Position numbers and translations under genes: made by a program. A stretch of DNA of 8,120 nt, taken from the NCBI GenBank assembly GCA_003219335.1, contig QHOF01000246.1, positions 1 to 8,120 of the forward strand, read 5' to 3'. Shown here piece after piece: positions 1 through 5,903 of the stretch (the stretch's first letter is position 1; the number at the start of each line of letters is the position of its first letter). Below the pieces are notes generated by a model that saw nothing but the letters and a program-made list of their open reading frames with translations, was not told the origin of the DNA and did no database searches. The DNA is from Verrucomicrobiota bacterium (GTDB lineage Bacteria; Verrucomicrobiota; Verrucomicrobiia; Chthoniobacterales; UBA10450).

Positions 1-2
1 CC

Positions 3-116
3 AGCAACGAGATGATGACCGAGCGCCTCATATTTCAACCCGAAATTCGGAACAACCTAACCATCGCTCATGTGGAAATTTTGGCAACGCCCAACACAAA
101 GCGTTGTCTTAATTGA
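3..116 (+). CDS. Possible C-terminal fragment of an unidentified upstream protein
   Basis: One plus frame is open from the left edge to a TGA at 114-116, giving about 37 residues that include NEMMTERLIFQPEIRNNLT. The composition (mixed hydrophobic and charged residues) looks more like real coding sequence than the other two plus frames: one stops at once and the other is rich in Arg, Ser, His and Gln. No family was recognised. The stop overlaps a TTG (113-115) that lies in frame with the downstream DUF885 gene, which could mean tight coupling of the two genes, but this could also be chance in so short a stretch. Confidence 0.3.
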   Translation, partial: SNEMMTERLIFQPEIRNNLTIAHVEILATPNTKRCLN

Positions 117-127
117 GACCGGCAAAC

Positions 128-2008
128 ATGAGTAACCATTTCGCTCATCCCATTAACACCCGGCTTAAGCCGGGTGTGGAAAGTGCACCTGATATGAGCC
201 GTTTCAACGGCTTTCCTGCGACGCCGAAACCGTTGAAACGGTTACAATCTTTTCCGATTGGTCGCACCGGGCTGAAGCCCGGTGTTAATGGAAGCGCGTC
301 AAGCAGACTGCTCTTATTCGCGCTCCTGCTGACGCTTTTTTTCCCCGCCGCGGTGTTCGCTGCGCAAACAGACGATACCGAGTACGAAGCGGTGGCTGAG
401 GAATACATTAAAACGTATCTTGCAGCCCACCCGCTGGAGGGAACTGCCCTCGGCCTCCACGAGTACGACGGCAAAATCAGCGATTACAGCCGTCTGGCGT
501 TGGATGCCGAGCTTTCCCGGCTCCGGCGGTTTGATGATCGCCTGGCCAAGTTCGATCCAAAGAAAGACCTTTTTGAAATGCAGTATATGTCGGTCTTCGA
601 GCGAAACCCCATGGTCTATGCGGGTGCGGCCGATGTGAATGTCTATATCAAGAGAAATTTTGCGCCGCTTGAAGATCGCGTTCGCAGCTTGGTCGCCATC
701 GAATCGCAAATCCCAAACATCCTGATTGCAGGCAAGACAAACCTCAATGACGTGCTTCCAAAACCGTATGTGGAGCTCGCGATCCAGATCGCCAGAGGTT
801 CCGCCGATTTTCTGAAAAAAGATCTCGTGGCGGCCGTCAGCGGGCTTAAGGATGAACAGCTTCGGGCTGCGTTTTTGGACGCCAATCGCAAAGCAGCGAG
901 TGCGCTTAACGATTACGCAGCGTGGATGGAACGAGAGAAATTTCCGAAGGCCAACTTCGATTTCGCCCTGGGTGAAGAGAAATTCAGACGCTTCCTCGCA
1001 CAAACAGAGCTGGTCGATCTTCCCCCGCAGAAAATTCTCGAAATCGGGATGGCACAATTAAAAGCCGAACAGGACGCCTTCGCCGAAGCCGCCAGAAAAA
1101 TCGATCCAGATAAATCGCCAATCGAAGTTTTCAAAGAAATTCAGAGCGAGCACCCGGCCCCGGACAAACTCATTTCCGACGTCGCCAAGGACCTCGACAA
1201 AATCCGCAAGTACGTTTTGAGCCGTCATTTGGTCGGGATCCCTTCGGACGTTCGCGCGAAGGTGAAAGAGACCCCGGAATACCTGCGCGCCACGTCGTTT
1301 GCCTCGATGGATACGCCAGGCCCGTTCGAGAAACGCGCCACCGACGCCTACTATTACGTCACGCCTGCAGAGAAAGATTGGCCGGAGAAACAAAAGGAGG
1401 AATGGCTGACCGCTTTCAATTATTACACCTCAGACATTACCTCGATTCATGAAGCTTACCCCGGCCATTATGTTCAGTTTCTACACCTGAACGCTTCGCC
1501 GGCGAGTAAGGTCGAGAAAATTTTCGGCAGCTACGCGTTCATCGAAGGCTGGGCGCATTACTGCGAACAAATGATGCTCGACGAAGGATTCGGCAGCTCG
1601 GGCGCTTCCAGTCCCAGCCAAGAGGACGTGAAACGCGCCGCGAAATATCGCATGGCGCAGGCTGACGAAGCGCTGCTCCGTCTATGCCGCTTAATTGTGT
1701 CGATCAAAATGCACACCCAAGGCATGTCGATTAACGAGGCGACCAAGTTTTTCCAGGACAACTGTTACTATGAAGAAAAACCGGCCCGCCAGGAAGCCAT
1801 GCGCGGCACGTTCGATCCCGGCTATCTTAATTACACGCTTGGGAAATTGCAGATCCTCAAATTGCGCGACGATTACAAAGCGCAACAAGGCGACGATTTC
1901 TCACTGCAAAGATTCCATAACGAGTTGCTCAACCACGGTATGCCACCCATTCGTCTCCTGCGCGAAATCATGCTCAAGGATCAGGGTAAATGGCGGGACG
2001 TGCTGTAA
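128..2008 (+). CDS. DUF885 family exported protein, putative zinc metallopeptidase
   Basis: The frame opens at a TTG at 113; the first ATG is at 128 and another is at 194 (residue 28 counting from the TTG). Counting from the TTG, residues 66-83 form a strong signal-peptide core (LLLFALLLTLFFPAAVFA), with likely cleavage just after the Ala at 83 or 84. The mature part, about 547 residues, has the usual DUF885 length. The family's hallmark motifs are present: HEAYPGH at 446-452 and EGWAHYCE at 478-485, a HExxxGH-plus-Glu arrangement typical of this gluzincin-like family. The protein should act in the periplasm or at the envelope, probably on peptides; the substrate is unknown. Oddly, some 50 residues before the signal peptide are translated from a palindromic repeat (151-290), so the real start is uncertain. 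There is no convincing Shine-Dalgarno before 113, 128 or 194. The stop codon lies in the first bases of a second repeat. Family call is firm; exact start is not. Confidence 0.9.
   Translation: MSNHFAHPINTRLKPGVESAPDMSRFNGFPATPKPLKRLQSFPIGRTGLKPGVNGSASSRLLLFALLLTLFFPAAVFAAQTDDTEYEAVAEEYIKTYLAAHPLEGTALGLHEYDGKISDYSRLALDAELSRLRRFDDRLAKFDPKKDLFEMQYMSVFERNPMVYAGAADVNVYIKRNFAPLEDRVRSLVAIESQIPNILIAGKTNLNDVLPKPYVELAIQIARGSADFLKKDLVAAVSGLKDEQLRAAFLDANRKAASALNDYAAWMEREKFPKANFDFALGEEKFRRFLAQTELVDLPPQKILEIGMAQLKAEQDAFAEAARKIDPDKSPIEVFKEIQSEHPAPDKLISDVAKDLDKIRKYVLSRHLVGIPSDVRAKVKETPEYLRATSFASMDTPGPFEKRATDAYYYVTPAEKDWPEKQKEEWLTAFNYYTSDITSIHEAYPGHYVQFLHLNASPASKVEKIFGSYAFIEGWAHYCEQMMLDEGFGSSGASSPSQEDVKRAAKYRMAQADEALLRLCRLIVSIKMHTQGMSINEATKFFQDNCYYEEKPARQEAMRGTFDPGYLNYTLGKLQILKLRDDYKAQQGDDFSLQRFHNELLNHGMPPIRLLREIMLKDQGKWRDVL
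151..290. repeat. REP-like nested palindromic element inside the 5' end of the DUF885 gene
   Basis: Two outer arms (151-176 and 265-290) are inverted copies matching at 23 of 26 positions. The left arm holds a perfect 20-bp palindrome, CACCCGGCTTAAGCCGGGTG (157-176). The right arm holds a near palindrome, CACCGGGCTGAAGCCCGGTG (265-284). Inside are two further inverted copies, CCGTTTCAACGG (199-210) and CCGTTGAAACGG (230-241), perfect over 12 bases. This nested layout resembles REP/BIME elements moved by REP-associated (RAYT/TnpA-REP) transposases. No such transposase is in the window. The element is in frame with the gene and is read as peptides such as RLKPGV and GLKPGV. Confidence 0.8.
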
Positions 2009-2111
2009 CACAGGCATCCTTGCCTGTTCCGTCGAACAGGCTTCCAGCCTGCACCCGTCATACGGCGGGCAAGATGCCCGCCTAACGAAACAGCCAGGAT
2101 GGCTGTGTTAC
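2005..2111. repeat. Second REP-like palindromic element between convergent genes
   Basis: The outer ends GTAACACAG (2005-2013) and CTGTGTTAC (2103-2111) are exact inverted copies, and the similarity continues inward (GCATCCTTGCCTGT against ACAGCCAGGATGGC). Inside are hairpins CAGGCT-TCC-AGCCTG (2037-2051) and GGCGGGCAAGATGCCCGCC (2064-2082). It fills almost all of the space between the DUF885 stop and the SDR stop, so it probably acts as a two-way transcription barrier. It has no U-tract, so classical intrinsic termination is not shown. The DUF885 TAA (2006-2008) is made of the element's own first bases. It is a different sequence family from the element at 151-290. Confidence 0.75.
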
Positions 2112-2127
2112 TCCCCAGCCTCCCAAT

Positions 2128-2829
2128 TCACCACGGAATTTCTTTGCGATCGCGCAAGAATTTCCCGGTCAGCTTCTGCGGCGCGTCGGCTGCCAGCCAG
2201 ACAATCGTAACCGCGCCTTCTTCCACTGAGCGCGTCGCACTCTGTCCGCCCATGTCCGTGCGCACCCAGCCCGGGCAAACAGAGTTTACTGCAAACTTCG
2301 GCAACGCCGCCGCCAGCTGCGACGTGACCGCATTGAGCGCCGTCTTCGAAATGCAATAAGCCGGCGACCAACCATCCGCGCCACCAGTCAACTGACCGCC
2401 GCCGCTCGAAACATTGATCACCCGCGGCGCTTTGCTTTTCGCCAGCAAAGGCGCGAACCCGCGCGCCACGCGCAACGCGCCCAGCGTATTTGTCTCCAGC
2501 GTTTTTCGTAACAGATCATCGCTGACTTCGAGAATCGCGTCGTCGCCGTCCATCATGATCCCGGCGTTGTTTACAAGCACATCAAGATGATCAGCCACTT
2601 TCGAGAACTCCCGTGCAGCAGCAATGACGCTCGCGTTATCTGCGACATCGATCTCGAGGAATGTCGCGTTGCCGTCCTCCTTGGCGATTTCATCCGCCGC
2701 TTTGCGCCCGGCCTCCCGATTCCGCGCCCCGATGAACACATGAAATCCTTTCCCCGCGAGCTGACGCGCAACTTCGTAGCCGATTCCCTTGTTCGCTCCA
2801 GTGACTAAAACCGTCCTGCTCTCCGTCAC
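2128..2829 (-). CDS. Classical short-chain dehydrogenase/reductase (SDR)
   Basis: This is a 233-residue cytosolic NAD(P)-dependent oxidoreductase of the classical SDR type. Visible motifs in order: cofactor-binding TGANKGIG (10-17), IDVAD (60-64) near the adenine pocket, NNAG (87-90), catalytic Asn114, Ser141/142, and Tyr158-x3-Lys162 (YCISK), then PGWVRTDM (186-193) for the nicotinamide side. Arg36 and Arg38 after the second strand hint at NADP preference. The overall look is closest to carbonyl-reductase-like SDRs, but the substrate cannot be told from sequence. The start is a GTG chosen because a good Shine-Dalgarno (GGGAG, 7 bases away) sits before it and the Rossmann strand begins at residue 6. 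It follows rmuC by 12 bases, so they are probably co-transcribed and translationally coupled. It ends against the repeat at 2005-2111. Confidence 0.92.
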   Translation of the reverse strand: MTESRTVLVTGANKGIGYEVARQLAGKGFHVFIGARNREAGRKAADEIAKEDGNATFLEIDVADNASVIAAAREFSKVADHLDVLVNNAGIMMDGDDAILEVSDDLLRKTLETNTLGALRVARGFAPLLAKSKAPRVINVSSGGGQLTGGADGWSPAYCISKTALNAVTSQLAAALPKFAVNSVCPGWVRTDMGGQSATRSVEEGAVTIVWLAADAPQKLTGKFLRDRKEIPW

Positions 2830-2868
2830 TCCATTACTCCCTTACTCCATCCCTCCATCACTCCATTC
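2821..2868. repeat. 8-bp tandem repeat, six units, across the rmuC/SDR junction
   Basis: On the plus strand six octamers follow each other without gaps: CTCCGTCA, CTCCATTA, CTCCCTTA, CTCCATCC, CTCCATCA, CTCCATTC. The consensus is CTCCATYA. The array encodes the last residues of RmuC (SDGGME), its stop codon, the ribosome-binding site of the SDR gene, and the first SDR codons. Because 8 is not a multiple of 3, gain or loss of one unit would change the RmuC end and the spacing or phase of the SDR start. Confidence 0.85.
2837..2841 (-). promoter_or_regulatory. Ribosome-binding site of the SDR gene
   Basis: On the minus strand GGGAG lies 7 bases before the GTG at 2829 and just after the rmuC TAA (2842-2844). 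It supports the GTG start over other choices: the ATG two codons' distance upstream reads into a TGA at once. The site is built from one unit of the octamer repeat. Confidence 0.65.
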
Positions 2869-4035
2869 TTTGAGCATCGGCTGCGGATTCGATGGCAATT
2901 CTTCCACGTCGCGTAATTTTCTCGTGATAGCGCGCGAACGAACATCAACATCCTCCATCTTCCGCGACGCCTGATCGATTTTTTCCTTAACTGCCGATAG
3001 TGCCTCGCCGAATTTTCCAAACTCGGTTTTCACTGCCGCCAGCAGGTTCCACACTTCGCTGGAGCGCTTTTGGATCGCCAGCGTGCGAAAACCCATCTGC
3101 AAACTGTTGAGCAACGCGGCGAGTGTGGTCGGCCCCACAAAAGTCACTCGGCAGTCGCGCTGCACGTTTTGAACGAGACCGACGCGGCGGATCGCTTCGG
3201 CATAAAGACCTTCGCTCGGCAAAAACATGAGCGCAAAATCCGTTGTTTTTGGCGGATTAATGTACTTCTCGCAAATATCTTTTGCGCACCGTTTCAACTG
3301 CGTCTCTAAAATTTTCATGGCCGCGTCCACGCCTGTGGGATCACCCTTTTCCTGTGCGTCCGCCAGACGCTCGTAGTGTTCCATCGGAAATTTCGCGTCA
3401 ATCGGCAGCCACACCGGCGCGCCGTTCTCGTCACCGGGCAATTTGATCGCAAACTCGACGCGTTCATCGGTGTCATCGCGCGTCTTCATGTTTTGGGCGA
3501 ACTGGTCGGGCGTCAGCATCTCTTCCAACAGGACTCCGAGCTGCCATTCGCTCCAGCCGCCGCGAGTTTTCACGTTTGTGAGTACGCGCTGCAATCCACC
3601 AACGTCGCTGGCGAGTTGTTGCATCGCGCCGAGGCCCTGATGCACTTGCTCAAGCCGGTCGCTCACCAGCTTGAACGATTCGCCAAGGCGCTTCTCCAGC
3701 GTGCCTTGCAATTTTTCATCGACAGTCGCGCGCATCTTGTCGATCTGCTTCGAGTTGTCCTCCTGCAATTGCTTCACCCGAAGATCCACAATCGACCGCA
3801 TGCCTTCGAGTGACTTGGCCAATTCTTCACGCTGATTCTTTGCCGCCGCGCCTGCCTCTTCGCGATTGCGTGAAAATTCATCGCGCAAACCGCGATCGAT
3901 CATTTCCAATCGTTTGACCAATTCCGCTTCCACGCCCCCGTCTCCCAGCGCTCCGCGCCGCACCAGCAGGGCGACCACCGCAACAACAAACCCGCCACTG
4001 AGCAAGCCAATCAGAATATAAAGCATCGGAGTCAT
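2842..4035 (-). CDS. rmuC: RmuC family DNA recombination protein
   Basis: From the ATG at 4035 the protein has 397 residues. A single N-terminal membrane helix (about residues 4-25, YILIGLLSGGFVVAVVALLV) is followed by a long charged, heptad-like coiled coil (about 35-150), then the RmuC core (about 157-347). The core has RVEFAIKLPG, LPIDAKFPMEHYERL, TTDFALMFLPSEGLYAEA and FVGPTTLAALLNSLQMGF, which are typical of the family and of its restriction-endonuclease-like fold. RmuC is linked to limiting recombination at inverted repeats and to genome stability; its biochemical activity is not settled. The frame stays open upstream to a GTG at 4224, but that part is translated from an interspersed repeat (peptide SEVEESL) and a receptor remnant, so I reject it. 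An ATG at 4026 is an alternative start. The last residues come from the octamer repeat. Confidence 0.93.
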   Translation of the reverse strand: MTPMLYILIGLLSGGFVVAVVALLVRRGALGDGGVEAELVKRLEMIDRGLRDEFSRNREEAGAAAKNQREELAKSLEGMRSIVDLRVKQLQEDNSKQIDKMRATVDEKLQGTLEKRLGESFKLVSDRLEQVHQGLGAMQQLASDVGGLQRVLTNVKTRGGWSEWQLGVLLEEMLTPDQFAQNMKTRDDTDERVEFAIKLPGDENGAPVWLPIDAKFPMEHYERLADAQEKGDPTGVDAAMKILETQLKRCAKDICEKYINPPKTTDFALMFLPSEGLYAEAIRRVGLVQNVQRDCRVTFVGPTTLAALLNSLQMGFRTLAIQKRSSEVWNLLAAVKTEFGKFGEALSAVKEKIDQASRKMEDVDVRSRAITRKLRDVEELPSNPQPMLKEWSDGGME

Positions 4036-4041
4036 TGTTTT

Positions 4042-4155
4042 GTCATGTCGAGCGGAGTCGCCCGCCAAGCCGTAGCCCCGCGACTGCGGGATGAAGGTCT
4101 GGAGACGTCTCTTACTGTCAACAACGAGAGATTCCTCGACTTCGCTCGGAATGAC
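4042..4155. repeat. Interspersed repeat with terminal inverted ends (copy A), before rmuC
   Basis: The ends GTCATGTCGAGCGGAGTCG (4042-4060) and its inverted partner at 4137-4155 match at 16 of 19 positions. The interior holds the palindrome GAGACGTCTC (4102-4111) and a GC-rich hairpin around 4075-4090. Read on the minus strand it gives the peptide VIPSEVEESL, a signature that often appears in mis-extended gene starts next to such repeats. There is no transposase inside, so it is MITE-like in structure. It sits directly before rmuC, so the rmuC promoter lies within or beyond it. Confidence 0.7.
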
Positions 4156-4163
4156 AAGCGCGA

Positions 4164-4230
4164 CTAGAAGCGGAGTTTCACCCCTCCATACGCGGCCTAG
4201 CACGGGAAAGCGGAAAACTTCCACGTAATG
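4164..4230 (-). pseudogene. TonB-dependent receptor C-terminal tail, remnant 1
   Basis: On the minus strand this reads HYVEVFRFPVLGR, then after a shift of frame AYGGVKLRF and a TAG. Compared with the tail at 5185-5316, a stretch of 5 bases is missing in the middle, which breaks the frame. Only the final strand region of the receptor is left, including the C-terminal Phe expected of an outer-membrane barrel. It lies between the proC stop and repeat copy A, with the TAG 8 bases from that repeat, the same arrangement as in remnant 2. Confidence 0.65.
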
Positions 4231-4254
4231 CGATTTTTCTGTTGCGGCCGGCGC

Positions 4255-5093
4255 CTACTTTTCAAAGAGCAATTCGCCGGCTCGGCTGGTCGCTTTAACG
4301 ACTGCCTTGATGAGCGTGACCCGGAGTTTCCCTTCTTCGAGCTCAAGGATGCCGTCGATCGTACAGCCGGCCGGCGTAGTAACAGCGTCCTTGAGAAGCG
4401 CTGGATGGTCGCCGGTTTCCAGCACGACGCTTGCCGCGCCCTTCACGCGAGGAGAGTAGCCACATCGCGCGGCAAACCAACTTTCACACCGCCCTCGGCG
4501 AGCGATTCCAAAATGACATATGCGAATGCCGGCCCGCTGGCTGAAAGACCCGTAACCGCGTCCATGTGTTTCTCATCAAGCACAATGGTGCGACCCACCG
4601 CGTCAAACATGCTGCGAGCAATTTCGAGGTGGCCCGCGTTTGCATGAGTACCGCGACAAATTGCCGTCATCCCGCAGCCGACCGCGGCGGGCGTGTTCGG
4701 CATCGCGCGCACGACCGCTACTTCATTATGCTTACGACCACCGGCGGCAGCGAGTTGCTGCTCCAAATAGCTTGTCGGCACGGAAGCCGCAACGGAAACA
4801 AGCAGGCTCTGTGCGCCAATTTCAGGAGCGATCTCCTGCAACACCTCCGCCACGGTTTGGGGCTTTACGGTCAGCAGAACGATGTCAGCGCCTTTGACCG
4901 CTTCGCGATTGTCGGTGGTGACGGCAACCTTTAGTTCTTTTGCGAGCGCGGCTGCCCTCTCCGGATGCCTTACCGTCGCGGCAACGCGGCCGGAGACAAA
5001 GAGTCCTTGCTTCAGATAGGCGCGTAGCAGAATGCCACCCAGCTTGCCGGTGCCAAGCACGGCCAATTTCTTGTCAGAAAGTTCGCTGGACAT
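4255..5093 (-). pseudogene. proC: Pyrroline-5-carboxylate reductase, frameshifted
   Basis: The last step of proline synthesis, NAD(P)H reduction of pyrroline-5-carboxylate. From the ATG at 5093 the first 216 residues carry the Rossmann motif GTGKLG (14-19), VKPQ (76-79), RAMPNTP (129-135) and the ProC signature VTGLSASGPAFAYV (180-193), then VGLPRDVATLLA and a TGA at 4443-4445. The missing end (GDHPALLKDAVTTPAGCTIDG and ILELEEGKLR) continues in another frame from a GTG at 4446 to a TAG at 4255. Compared with typical ProC (LAAQT...GAA) roughly 10 bases are lost at the join. Together the parts give about 279 residues, normal for ProC. The stop and the second start overlap as GTGA, so reinitiation giving two chains is possible but unproven. 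The frame is open further upstream to an ATG at 5156, but that part comes from a repeat. Confidence 0.88.
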
Positions 5094-5109
5094 GGGAATG
5101 CTTTGCTCT

Positions 5110-5179
5110 AAACAACGAGATACCTTCAGCCTCCGCATAAAGCTACGGCTTGACAAGCGACTTCGCTCGGAATGACAAG
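5110..5179. repeat. Interspersed repeat copy B, before proC
   Basis: Its right end (5158-5179) is identical over 22 bases to the right end of copy A (4137-4158), and it shares AACAACGAGA (5111-5120 here, 4121-4130 in copy A). The middle (CCTTCAGCC...GCTACGGC) is a shorter or rearranged version: copy A has a related block in the opposite orientation. In both copies a receptor-tail stop codon follows within 8 bases, so repeat and tail appear to have been copied as one unit. Confidence 0.65.
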
Positions 5180-5184
5180 CCTGA

Positions 5185-5316
5185 CTAAAAGCGGAGCCTC
5201 AAGCCGCCGTACGCTGCGCGGCCGAGGGCGGGGAAACCGAAAACTTCCGAGTAATGTTCATTCGTCAGGTTATCGATGCGACCGAAGAGCGTGAGGTGTG
5301 GTTTGACTTCGTATTC
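5185..5316 (-). pseudogene. TonB-dependent receptor C-terminal tail, remnant 2
   Basis: An intact frame of 43 residues plus TAG: it begins EYEVKPHLTLFGRIDNL, continues NEHYSEVFGFPALGR, and ends AAYGGLRLRF. This is the last two or three strands of a TonB-dependent outer-membrane receptor, with the terminal Phe of the BAM recognition signal. There is no start codon, plug or rest of the barrel. Upstream the homology ends where the ParE-like toxin gene ends (5322), so the receptor body was replaced by the toxin-antitoxin module. It has exactly the same length from EYE/EFE to the stop as remnant 3. Confidence 0.8.
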
Positions 5317-5321
5317 GGACG

Positions 5322-5619
5322 TCACCGATCTCGAAGCCGTCGCCTGATCCAGGAGGGACTTCGGCGGCAGTCAAGAATCGCGCGCACACGAACTACATCC
5401 GCCTCGACGCGATAATAAACCGCGAAAGGAAATCGCTTGCTCAAACTGCGATGATATCCCAAAGCTTTGGCGTGAATGCAGCCGTACACTGCGAGCGAGT
5501 CGACTGTCTTCCAAAAGTGAATCGCGAAAATAGGTGCCGAGACCGCGACTCTGGCGCTCGTAAAACAAGAAACCGTCGAGCAGATCGTCCCGCGCCTCCG
5601 GCAGGATCTCAACTTTCAC
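5322..5619 (-). pseudogene. RelE/ParE-type toxin gene, frameshifted
   Basis: The first part, MKVEILPEARDDLLDGFLFY then RGLGTYFRDSLLED, is in one frame from a GTG at 5619. The second part, DSLAVYGCIHAKALGYHRSL, KRFPFAVYYRVEADVVRVRA and ILDCRRSPSWIRRRL, is in another and ends with a TGA at 5322. Removing one base near 5505 joins them into a normal ParE-like chain of about 98 residues. Such toxins block gyrase or act on translation; which applies here cannot be told. The start overlaps the antitoxin stop as GTGA, the classic antitoxin-first arrangement. No slippery sequence is seen at the shift, so programmed frameshifting is unlikely; a mutation or a sequence error fits better. Confidence 0.8.
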
Positions 5620-5837
5620 GAAGTCCGCCGGCGGATGTCAGCCTTCGCTTCTTCCCAGTCGATAAAGTTCGTCTCTCCCGATTCGATCCTTCGTTCGCGC
5701 TCACGTAACTCTTCTTCGTGCCATGGGGGCGATTCAATGGCCGAAGGCTCCGCCGACAAGCTTTGCCAAAGCGCTTCCATCGTCTGCAGCTTTTCTTCGA
5801 CGCTCATTTCATTCAGAGGCAGGATAGGGACACTCAT
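5616..5837 (-). CDS. Addiction module antitoxin (TIGR02574-like)
   Basis: A 73-residue acidic protein. It has MSVEEKLQTMEALWQSL (11-27), SPPWHEEELRERERRIESG (36-54) and FIDWEEAKADIRRR at the end, the pattern of small 'addiction module component' antitoxins paired with RelE/ParE toxins. The N-terminal part likely binds DNA or dimerises and the C-terminal part wraps the toxin, by family analogy. The start at 5837 (ATG) is chosen to match family length; ATG 5849 and TTG 5864 are in frame. An AGGTGA lies 13 bases before the chosen ATG, a weak fit. Its stop overlaps the toxin start by 4 bases. If the toxin is truly broken, this is an orphan antitoxin. Confidence 0.85.
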   Translation of the reverse strand: MSVPILPLNEMSVEEKLQTMEALWQSLSAEPSAIESPPWHEEELRERERRIESGETNFIDWEEAKADIRRRTS

Positions 5838-5876
5838 CAGACGAATCATATCACCTAATATCAAGAAGCGCGAGAT

Positions 5877-5895
5877 CGGCGATCGCAGATCGCCG
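5877..5895. repeat. Short palindrome CGGCGATC-GCA-GATCGCCG
   Basis: A perfect 8-bp stem with a 3-base loop lies between remnant 3 and the antitoxin gene. It is flanked by GAGAT and GCTACAG, so it resembles a solo REP-type palindrome, different in sequence from the other repeats here. It may end transcription of the btuF operon or lie in the control region of the antitoxin gene; neither is shown. Confidence 0.6.
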
Positions 5896-5903
5896 CTACA
5901 GTT

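Noticed and set aside
85..106. Hairpin CAACGC ... GCGTTG as a terminator for the left-edge gene
   Set aside because: The stem is only 6 bp with a 10-base loop, the following bases are not a U-tract, and it would lie within the possible coding frame.
314..1057. Long minus-strand open frame (247 residues) opposite the DUF885 gene
   Set aside because: It lies fully antisense to a gene with clear family motifs, has no recognisable domain, and its composition is that of a shadow frame.
1695..2210. Plus-strand open frame overlapping the end of the DUF885 gene
   Set aside because: It is in another frame of the DUF885 gene, rich in Arg, Ser, Thr and Cys, and continues only through the repeat.
4042..4155. 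Complete insertion sequence
   Set aside because: The element is only about 114 bases, has no coding capacity for a transposase, and no clear target-site duplication was found by eye.
4036..4224. Upstream extension of the rmuC frame to a GTG at 4224
   Set aside because: The added 63 residues are translated from a receptor remnant and an interspersed repeat, and the membrane helix expected at the RmuC N-terminus begins only after the ATG at 4035.
5094..5156. Upstream extension of proC to an ATG at 5156
   Set aside because: The extra 21 residues come from repeat copy B; the Rossmann fold starts just after the ATG at 5093.
5495..5512. Programmed frameshift site in the toxin gene
   Set aside because: No slippery heptamer or strong downstream structure is visible at the frame change.
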